Assembly (NCBI RefSeq): GCF_900129425.1
Contig: NZ_LT670817.1
Location: forward strand, 6,324,001 to 6,388,000
Length of the DNA stretch: 64,000 nucleotides
Origin: Bradyrhizobium erythrophlei
GTDB taxonomy: Bacteria; Pseudomonadota; Alphaproteobacteria; Rhizobiales; Xanthobacteraceae
Reading direction: 5' to 3'
Below, piece after piece: positions 58,293 to 64,000 of this stretch (the stretch's first letter is position 1; the number at the start of each line of letters is the position of its first letter). Made by a program: the position numbers and the translations under genes. The notes beneath the pieces are model-generated. The model was not told the DNA's origin and searched no databases. It saw nothing but the letters and a program-made list of their open reading frames with translations.

Positions 58293-59416
58293 TTTGCTGC
58301 CTCAACGGCCGCCTTAACGGCGTCTTCCATGAAATCGTAGGGTTCGATGCCGAGCCGTTCGCGGACAAGTTTCACGGCCTCGTCTTCGCCGGTACCGTGA
58401 ATGGAAAAGAAGGCCGGGATCTTCGGCTTGAGACTCTCCCAGGCCAGAACCACGCCCTCGGCCATGACATCGGTCCGCGCGAAAGCGCCGCAGAAATTGA
58501 CGACCAGGCTTTTGACGCCCGGATTTGACAGCACCAGATCCAGTGCTACCTCGGCCTTGGTGTAGGCCTCTCCGCCGATCTCGAGAAAGTTGGCCGGCTT
58601 GCCTCCGAAATGATCGATTACATCCATCGTCGTCATCGTCAGGCCGGCGCCATTGGCCAGCACGCCGACATTTCCATCGAGCTGGATAAATCGCAGCCCA
58701 TGCGATGCGCCGCGTTCTTCCAAGGCTGTCATTTTGGGAGGAGAAGCGACCTTGACGAGCTCTGGCTGCCGCAACGTCGAAGCATCGTCCAGAACAAATT
58801 TGCAATCCAGGGCGACGACCCTGCCGTCGCGCAGAATTGCAAGCGGGTTGATCTCCACAAGCTCAGCGTCCTGATCGCAAAAGGCGCGATAGAGCTTGAC
58901 CAGCACATCGCCAACGGCGGCGGCGGCCGGCCCAAGATCCAACCCCTTGAGAAGCGCCGATGCATCCGACGCGTCGAAGCCATGTTTGACATCGACGACA
59001 TGCCGCCTGATCGCATCAGGTTTTTGTTCGGCTACCTCCTCGATGTCCATTCCGCCTTCCGTCGAGAACAGAACGAGCGGGCTCCGGCTGCTCACGTCGA
59101 TCAGTACGGCAGCGTATAACTCGCGATCGATCGGGCAGCGCTCCTCGACGAGGACGCGCTCGACCCGGCTGCCGCCAATCGTCATGCCCAGTATGGCGCG
59201 CGCGGCCGCGGCACCTTGCTCGGGACTATCAGCCATCTTGATGCCGCCGGACTTGCCGCGTTTGCCGGTCGGCACCTGGGCCTTGACAACGGACGGCCCG
59301 ATCTTTGCCACCGCCTCGGATGTTTCTTCCGGGGTCTTGCAGACAACACCACGGGGTATCGGCACGCCGGCCGGCATCAGGACGCCTTGCTTGGCGGCGT
59401 ATTCTTCGAGATTCAT
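58289..59416 (-). CDS. Acyl-CoA synthetase (ADP-forming) beta subunit, SucC-like
   Basis: A 375-residue ATP-grasp beta subunit. The start at 59416 (MNLEEYAAKQGVLMPAGVPI) matches the family; the open frame upstream is not protein-like. VVKAQVPTGKRGKSGGIKMA is the nucleotide-binding stretch, AELVEINPLAILRDGRVVAL the metal site, and GNVGVLANGAGLTMTTMDVI plus EIGGEAYTKAEVALDL the alpha-contact region. It begins 12 bases after the aldehyde dehydrogenase stop. With the alpha subunit it should make sulfoacetyl-CoA from sulfoacetate, ATP and CoA. Confidence 0.85.
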   Translation of the reverse strand: MNLEEYAAKQGVLMPAGVPIPRGVVCKTPEETSEAVAKIGPSVVKAQVPTGKRGKSGGIKMADSPEQGAAAARAILGMTIGGSRVERVLVEERCPIDRELYAAVLIDVSSRSPLVLFSTEGGMDIEEVAEQKPDAIRRHVVDVKHGFDASDASALLKGLDLGPAAAAVGDVLVKLYRAFCDQDAELVEINPLAILRDGRVVALDCKFVLDDASTLRQPELVKVASPPKMTALEERGASHGLRFIQLDGNVGVLANGAGLTMTTMDVIDHFGGKPANFLEIGGEAYTKAEVALDLVLSNPGVKSLVVNFCGAFARTDVMAEGVVLAWESLKPKIPAFFSIHGTGEDEAVKLVRERLGIEPYDFMEDAVKAAVEAAK

Positions 59417-59427
59417 CGCGGGCGATC

Positions 59428-60855
59428 CTATTTTCCGTACCGGGCCCAATGCGGACCAAAAAGCTCTTCTTCGGATGGCTTGTCTTCGGGGATGGGAACT
59501 ACCAGGTGGGTAATATTGAGAAAGTGCTTGTAGTTCAGATTTTCCGAGATGCTGTTTTTTTGCCATGAGCCGCATCCCATCGTCAGCGTGAATTCAAGTC
59601 CGCTGTCGAAGCCGCCGCCATTGCCGAATGTGTGCGCGAAATTGATCAACACGCGGACAACCGGCAGGTCTTCCGCGAGCTCTCGCGCCCGGGCCATGTT
59701 GGTGGTGTGCAAGCCCATGGAATGACCGCGGCCCTGAAAGTCCAGGATCTTGCGCACGGTCTCTTTCGCGGCCTTGAAATCGGGCGCGCGGTAGACGGTG
59801 AGCACGAGCGCGAGCTTCTCGCCCGAGAGCGGAAACGCCTTGCCGATCCCGGTCTCTTCCACCAGCAGGAATTTTGAAGCCGCGGCTTCCGGGGGCAGTT
59901 CGAAGCCTTCGGCGAGCACCGGCATGTCGCGTGCGATCAAATGGCGGTTGAGCTTGCCGTTTTTCCACAACTCACCCTGGACCCGAGCTTTCTGCGCGTC
60001 ATCCACGAGATAGCCGCCCGCCTTTTTCAGGGCCTCGATCGCCGCGTCGTAAACCGAGGACACGATCACCACGGAATTTTCCGAGGAACATGACGTCGCG
60101 TTGTCGAAAATCTTCGATGCGCAAATCTTTTGCGCGGCGGAGGTCAGATCGGCGGTCTCATCGATGATAACAGGGACATTTCCCGCGCCGACGCCGATCG
60201 CCGGCGTGCCGCTGCTGTAGGCGCGGCGGACGTTATCCTGCGAGCCGGTGACAACCACGAGATCGACCGCCTCCATGATCGCCTGTGTGGTATCCTTTGT
60301 GACCGGCGACGGAAGGATCTGGACCAGATCCTTGGGAAGGCCGATCTTGCCGAGAGCCTCGCGCATATATTCGACGGTCAACGCCGTGGTCCGGTAGCCG
60401 AGCGGCGAAGGCGCGATAATCACCGCGTTGCGGCCCTTGATAGCCATCATCGCCTTGTTCACGGGCGTCGCGCCGGGATTGGTCGATGGCGTAATGGCGC
60501 CGACCACGCCCATCGGCTTTGCGAACTTCACGATACCGCGCTTGTCATCGCGTTCGATTTCTCCGACCGATTTGACGCGGAGAAGATCGCGAAGCGTACC
60601 GAATGTCTTGCGCTGCTTCTTGATGATTTTGTCCGGGACGTTGCCCAATCCGGTGTCCTCTACCGCGAGCTCCGCCAATTCGCGGGCGTGCTCCGGCTGG
60701 TAGAGCGACCAGGCAACCGCCCGCACAGCTTCGTCGACGCGCGCCTGATCGGCGTTCGCGAAAGCCTCCTGTGCGATCCGCGCACGACGCACCAGATCCT
60801 GTGCAATGGCGTTCGCGCCCGAAACTCGATCGTTTAATTCGACTACCGCACTCAT
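59428..60855 (-). CDS. sauS: Acylating sulfoacetaldehyde dehydrogenase (SauS-like)
   Basis: A 475-residue CoA-dependent aldehyde dehydrogenase; the ATG at 60855 has GGAG at a good distance (MSAVVELNDRVSGANAIAQD). The family features are MGVVGAITPSTNPGATPVNK, VVTGSQDNVRRAYSSGTPAI, GVGAGNVPVIIDETADLTSA and the catalytic Cys in FDNATSCSSENSVVI. It should reduce sulfoacetyl-CoA to sulfoacetaldehyde with NAD(P)H. Neighbours (MFS importer, ligase and Xsc) support this over the related acetaldehyde/EutE and propionaldehyde enzymes. Confidence 0.88.
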   Translation of the reverse strand: MSAVVELNDRVSGANAIAQDLVRRARIAQEAFANADQARVDEAVRAVAWSLYQPEHARELAELAVEDTGLGNVPDKIIKKQRKTFGTLRDLLRVKSVGEIERDDKRGIVKFAKPMGVVGAITPSTNPGATPVNKAMMAIKGRNAVIIAPSPLGYRTTALTVEYMREALGKIGLPKDLVQILPSPVTKDTTQAIMEAVDLVVVTGSQDNVRRAYSSGTPAIGVGAGNVPVIIDETADLTSAAQKICASKIFDNATSCSSENSVVIVSSVYDAAIEALKKAGGYLVDDAQKARVQGELWKNGKLNRHLIARDMPVLAEGFELPPEAAASKFLLVEETGIGKAFPLSGEKLALVLTVYRAPDFKAAKETVRKILDFQGRGHSMGLHTTNMARARELAEDLPVVRVLINFAHTFGNGGGFDSGLEFTLTMGCGSWQKNSISENLNYKHFLNITHLVVPIPEDKPSEEELFGPHWARYGK

Positions 60856-60894
60856 TTTCGGCTCCGTTGATTCAACATAAGGCAATTTGCAGGG

Positions 60895-62166
60895 TCAGGC
60901 CGGCATCGGACTTTCTCTTACATCGACAAAGCGACTTCCGGGTTGAATTGTAAAGGCAAGGACCGCGCCCAGCAGCAGAACCCCAAGCGAGCCGATAAAG
61001 GGAATATCCCACCTTCCCGTCCAGTCAATCGCCCAGCCGAACACGACCGGCGAGATAATACCGGCCATGCCGAACCCGAAATTCATGAAGCCGCTGGCGC
61101 TGCCGGAATATTCCGGCGTGATGTCCATCGGGATGGCCCAGATCGGCGCGACGATCAGTTCCGCAAAGAAGAACGCCGCGCTGAGGCAGATCGCAACCGT
61201 CGTCAGATCGTGGACGAACACGATCGGCAGCATAAAGCAGAACGATCCCAGAAAGCCGACCACGATAACCGAAATCCTGGCCATGGCGACGTCGCCTGTC
61301 GATTTGAGGATACGGTCGCTCACAATCCCTCCGACGGTGTCTCCAACCACGCCTGCGAAAAACACGCCCGCCGCGAACAAGGCGGATTTCTTGAGGTCGA
61401 GCTTGTACTCGTGCAGGAAGAACGACGGCAACCAGTTGAGATAGAGCCAAAGAATCCAGCCGTAGCAAAAGTCCGTCAAGGTGACCGGCAGCATGCGTTT
61501 CAGCAGCGGGCCCCAGGGAACTTGCTTTTGCGTCGCCGCTACCCTCGATGGCGGGAGTCCTTCAAGATCCTGCGGCGTGATATCACGATGTTTGCGCGGG
61601 TCGTCGCGAAAATAGAACCACCACAGCCCGGCCCAAAGCAGGCTGGCCGCGCCCAGCATATAGAACGAGGCCCTCCAGGAGAACGCCACGATCAGCGCGG
61701 CAATGACCGGCGGCGTGGCCGCGTTTCCGAACCGCGAGAATGCGTGGGTGATTCCTTGCGCAAAGGCGCGCTGATCGGGACGCATCCAGTTGGAAAGCGC
61801 GCGCGTCGCCGTTGGGAAGGCCGGCCCCTCTCCGATGCCAAGCGCGAGCCGGGCCAGGAACAGAGACGCCAGGCCTCCGACGAGGCCCGTCCATATCGTG
61901 GATCCCGCGACAACCACCGCGCAAATACACAATGTCACGCGTGGTCCCATGCGGTCGCCGAGCCATCCTCCTGCAATCTGGAAGAAGGCATAAGGGTACG
62001 CAAAAGCCGAAAATGCGATACCTAGTTGCGTTGCGGTAAGACCCAGGTCTCTCTGCATGATCGGCGCCGCTGTCGAGAGATTGACCCGATCGACGTAAAA
62101 AATGAGATACATGAGACAAATGATGAAGAGGACGAGACGGCTGGCCTGGTTCCGCATAACCTTCAT
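60895..62166 (-). CDS. sauU: MFS sulfoacetate importer (SauU-like)
   Basis: A 423-residue major-facilitator protein of the anion:cation symporter (ACS/NarK-like) group. The ATG at 62166 has GGGAG upstream (MKVMRNQASRLVLFIICLMY). Twelve helices are predicted. VDRVNLSTAAPIMQRDLGL and GWLGDRMGPRVTL are loop-2/3 motifs of the family, and LGIGEGPAFPTATRALSNWM is typical of ACS transporters. It is divergent from a LysR gene and upstream of SauS in the same direction, as in sau loci. Sulfoacetate as substrate is inferred from context. Confidence 0.86.
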   Translation of the reverse strand: MKVMRNQASRLVLFIICLMYLIFYVDRVNLSTAAPIMQRDLGLTATQLGIAFSAFAYPYAFFQIAGGWLGDRMGPRVTLCICAVVVAGSTIWTGLVGGLASLFLARLALGIGEGPAFPTATRALSNWMRPDQRAFAQGITHAFSRFGNAATPPVIAALIVAFSWRASFYMLGAASLLWAGLWWFYFRDDPRKHRDITPQDLEGLPPSRVAATQKQVPWGPLLKRMLPVTLTDFCYGWILWLYLNWLPSFFLHEYKLDLKKSALFAAGVFFAGVVGDTVGGIVSDRILKSTGDVAMARISVIVVGFLGSFCFMLPIVFVHDLTTVAICLSAAFFFAELIVAPIWAIPMDITPEYSGSASGFMNFGFGMAGIISPVVFGWAIDWTGRWDIPFIGSLGVLLLGAVLAFTIQPGSRFVDVRESPMPA

Positions 62167-62284
62167 GTTTGCTCCCTGTCCGATTGCACCTCTGCTCATA
62201 GGTTCGAATTCAGCGGTCGAATTCGGCGTTTGGCAGGGCGATCGTTTTGCGTATGCTACAATCCCGGGCAATCATGGCGAAATC

Positions 62285-62320
62285 GATAATTTGCATCGTC
62301 ATCATTCGCGGAATTTATCA
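62285..62320. promoter_or_regulatory. Candidate LysR operator between sauU and its regulator
   Basis: An imperfect AT-rich dyad (GATAATTTGC and GAATTTATC arms) lies within the 168-base divergent gap, just before the regulator start. Position and form fit a LysR autoregulatory site, but the symmetry is weak. Confidence 0.25.
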
Positions 62321-62334
62321 TTGAGCCGAAACCA

Positions 62335-63216
62335 TTGAGCCAAGATCTGGATATCTCACTGCTCAGGACGTTCGTCGCGATCGTCGATACGGGCGGCCTG
62401 ACGTCCGCCGGCAGAAAGGTCGGCCGGACGCAGCCTGCGATCACCCATCAGATCCGGCGCCTGGAAGATCTGATCGGACGAACCCTGTTTGACGACAACC
62501 GCCGCAAGCTCAGCCTGACCCACGACGGAGAAGTCCTGCTCGAATTCGCCCGCGCCATGTTGCGATTGAACGATGAAGCGCGGGCGCGTTTTTCGGCGCC
62601 TGACATTACCGGACACGTCACGCTGGGAACGCCGGACCTCTACTCGTCGTATATATTGCCCGAAGTACTGGAGAATTTTTCACGCTCCCACCCCAACGTG
62701 GAAATCGAGTTGCGCTGCACCCGCAGCGTTCATCTTCATGCCGCCCTTGAGCGCAACGAGATCGACATCGCGCTGATGACCAACCAGCCGGACTTCCGGC
62801 GCGGCGAGCTCGTGCGTCGTGAGCCTCTTGTGTGGGTCGCCGGCGTCGGGAGCAGCCCGGAATTGCGAAAACCGCTTCCGTTGGCCGTTCTTCCGCAAGG
62901 GAGCGTCTACCGACATCATGCCCTTGAGGCGCTGGGCTCTGCCGGCAAACAATGGTCGATACGTTCGGTCTGCGACAGCATCGCCGGGCTACAGGCCGCC
63001 GTGTTCGCGGGCCTTGCGGTATCGGTCTTTCCGCGTTGCGCCATCGTACCGAATGTGCGCTGCCTCGGTGAGGCGGACGGCCTGCCGAAACTGCCGTCTA
63101 TCGAACTCGTCATGCACCGCAAGAACCAGGGCATCTCCGACGCCGCCGAGCAGCTCGCGCAATATATCGTTCGCGAGCTCGGGGATTCGACCCCGAGCTC
63201 CGTGGCGTTAGGTTGA
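62335..63216 (+). CDS. sauR: LysR-family regulator of the sulfoacetate locus (SauR-like)
   Basis: A 293-residue regulator with a TTG start at 62335; I see no better ATG before the HTH. The winged helix reads LDISLLRTFVAIVDTGGLTS and VGRTQPAITHQIRRLEDLIG. The effector domain starts GHVTLGTPDLYSSYILPEVL and contains LRCTRSVHLHAALERNEIDI. It is divergent from sauU. By analogy with SauR it probably induces the sau genes with sulfoacetate as effector. Confidence 0.85.
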   Translation: MSQDLDISLLRTFVAIVDTGGLTSAGRKVGRTQPAITHQIRRLEDLIGRTLFDDNRRKLSLTHDGEVLLEFARAMLRLNDEARARFSAPDITGHVTLGTPDLYSSYILPEVLENFSRSHPNVEIELRCTRSVHLHAALERNEIDIALMTNQPDFRRGELVRREPLVWVAGVGSSPELRKPLPLAVLPQGSVYRHHALEALGSAGKQWSIRSVCDSIAGLQAAVFAGLAVSVFPRCAIVPNVRCLGEADGLPKLPSIELVMHRKNQGISDAAEQLAQYIVRELGDSTPSSVALG

Positions 63217-63256
63217 GAAACCGTCGCTGCCGCTCAACTCGAACCTGAACCCCGCG

Positions 63257-64000
63257 CTAGGCGGTTTTTTGCGGACGCATGTCTTCGCGCTTGATGCCGG
63301 CGACCACGACGGGCTTCTTCATGGCGTCGCGGCGGAACGGCTCTCCCAGTTCCTGGTTGAGAACGATCTCGATGAAGGTCGTGATGCCCTTCTTTTGTTC
63401 TTCACACGATAGCCGGAGCGCGTCGGTCAGTTCGGCCTGCGTCTTGACGGTGACGCCCTTGAGACCGCAACCCTCGGCGACCTTGGCATAGCTCAAATTC
63501 AGGTCGAGTTCGGTGCCGACGAAATTATCGTCGTACCAGAGAATCGAATTACGCTTTTCGGCGCCCCACTGGTAATTGCGGAACACCACCATGGTGATCC
63601 CAGGCCATTCCTTGCGGCCGATCGAACTCATCTCGTTCATCGAAATTCCGAATGCGCCATCACCGGCAAATCCGACGCAAGGCGTATCCGGGTTGCCGAT
63701 CTTGGCGCCAATGATCGACGGAAAACCGTAACCGCAAGGTCCGAACAGACCGGGCGCGAGATACTTGCGACCCTTCTCGAAGGACGGATAGGCATTTCCG
63801 ATCGCGCAATTGTTACCGATGTCACTGGATATGATGGCGTCACGCGGAAGTCCCGCCTGGATCGCCCGCCAGGCCTGACGGGGCGACATCAATTCCTTGT
63901 CCCGCTTGCGCGCATCTTCATTCCACGTCGTTCCCGGATCGTCGTCCTCGTGATCCATGCTGGAAAGCGCCTGAAGCCATTTCGACTTGGTCGAGTGTAC
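63257..64000 (-). CDS. xsc: Sulfoacetaldehyde acetyltransferase, C-terminal part (Xsc)
   Basis: The frame is open to the right edge of the window, so only the last 247 residues are seen. It is the C-terminal TPP-binding third of Xsc. The TPP motif is GFAGDGAFGISMNEMSSIGR, running to VVFRNYQWGAEKRNSI, which replaces the usual N-N pair with N-Y-Q-W-G-A-E-K-R-N. This sequence is characteristic of Xsc. IISSDIGNNCAIGNAYPSFE and PGLFGPCGYGFPSIIGAKIG precede it. Xsc converts sulfoacetaldehyde and phosphate to acetyl phosphate and sulfite. It faces the LysR gene convergently. Confidence 0.93.
   Translation of the reverse strand, partial: VHSTKSKWLQALSSMDHEDDDPGTTWNEDARKRDKELMSPRQAWRAIQAGLPRDAIISSDIGNNCAIGNAYPSFEKGRKYLAPGLFGPCGYGFPSIIGAKIGNPDTPCVGFAGDGAFGISMNEMSSIGRKEWPGITMVVFRNYQWGAEKRNSILWYDDNFVGTELDLNLSYAKVAEGCGLKGVTVKTQAELTDALRLSCEEQKKGITTFIEIVLNQELGEPFRRDAMKKPVVVAGIKREDMRPQKTA

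Noticed and set aside
57420..59416. Housekeeping succinyl-CoA synthetase (TCA cycle)
   Set aside because: The motifs fit SucCD, but the genes sit inside the SauU-SauS-Xsc-SorAB neighbourhood without any TCA gene, so a sulfoacetate-activating role is more likely; activity on succinate remains possible.
1..64000. tRNA or rRNA genes
   Set aside because: I looked for rRNA-like and tRNA-like stretches while reading and found none I could support.

Overview
The window looks like a chromosome segment of an alphaproteobacterium in the Bradyrhizobium/Rhodopseudomonas/Tardiphaga group (Nitrobacteraceae). This is an inference from the high GC content, the family composition (FUSC/DUF1656/HlyD efflux operon, paired amidohydrolases with Rieske proteins, DUF2061, a SauS/Xsc sulfonate pathway) and an interspersed-repeat block of a type I recall from that group. 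No rRNA or tRNA gene was seen.

Layout. 0-5 kb is gene-poor and decaying: a NicO-type nickel transporter sits beside a wrecked hypB, and further relics match a RepB/ParB-like partition protein, an RlpA-like protein and a small secreted protein. 5.2-6.2 kb holds a receiver-less OmpR-type winged-helix protein followed by a broken tandem copy of its DNA-binding domain. 6.4-15.5 kb is a co-directional metabolic cluster (fumarase C, two cupins, malate:quinone oxidoreductase, NAD malic enzyme, NDH-2, pyruvate:quinone oxidoreductase). It covers fumarate to acetate with quinone-linked, non-proton-pumping steps. An AaeB-AaeX-AaeA-type organic-acid efflux operon follows (15.6-18.9 kb). Leftover 3' ends of lost genes lie between these genes, clearest for sdhB. 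A lipoprotein in AT-rich DNA sits at 19.1-19.5 kb.

19.7-30.0 kb (minus strand, divergent from a MarR regulator) is a catabolic/transport locus of unknown substrate. A four-gene block (amidohydrolase, amidohydrolase, Rieske protein, periplasmic binding protein) occurs twice in the same order, with one ABC permease and one ATPase between the copies.

30.9-47.1 kb (all minus strand) is a compact biosynthetic gene cluster controlled by quorum sensing: luxR, luxI, mbtH, a 2500-residue NRPS (C-A-T-C-A-T-R), an MGT-type glycosyltransferase, an RND efflux pair and a dedicated 4'-phosphopantetheinyl transferase. A 20-bp lux-box-like palindrome precedes luxI and a perfect 8-4-8 palindrome precedes luxR. 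The two adenylation domains are almost identical in DNA except for the roughly 140-residue specificity subdomain, which reads as a natural subdomain swap. The predicted product is a dipeptide released reductively as an aldehyde or alcohol, possibly N-acylated and glycosylated. I do not recognise a described product.

47.2-52.2 kb encodes two tandem xanthine-dehydrogenase-family molybdenum subunits without their FeS and FAD partners. 52.2-53.1 kb is an interspersed-repeat cluster. 53.3-64.0 kb is a full sulfoacetate dissimilation locus: SauU-type importer, a SucCD-like ADP-forming ligase in place of the usual SauT, acylating sulfoacetaldehyde dehydrogenase SauS, Xsc (cut by the window end), sulfite dehydrogenase SorAB, a small membrane protein, a YeiH-type putative sulfate exporter and two LysR regulators. 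All family assignments come from reading motifs by eye; no database search was run.
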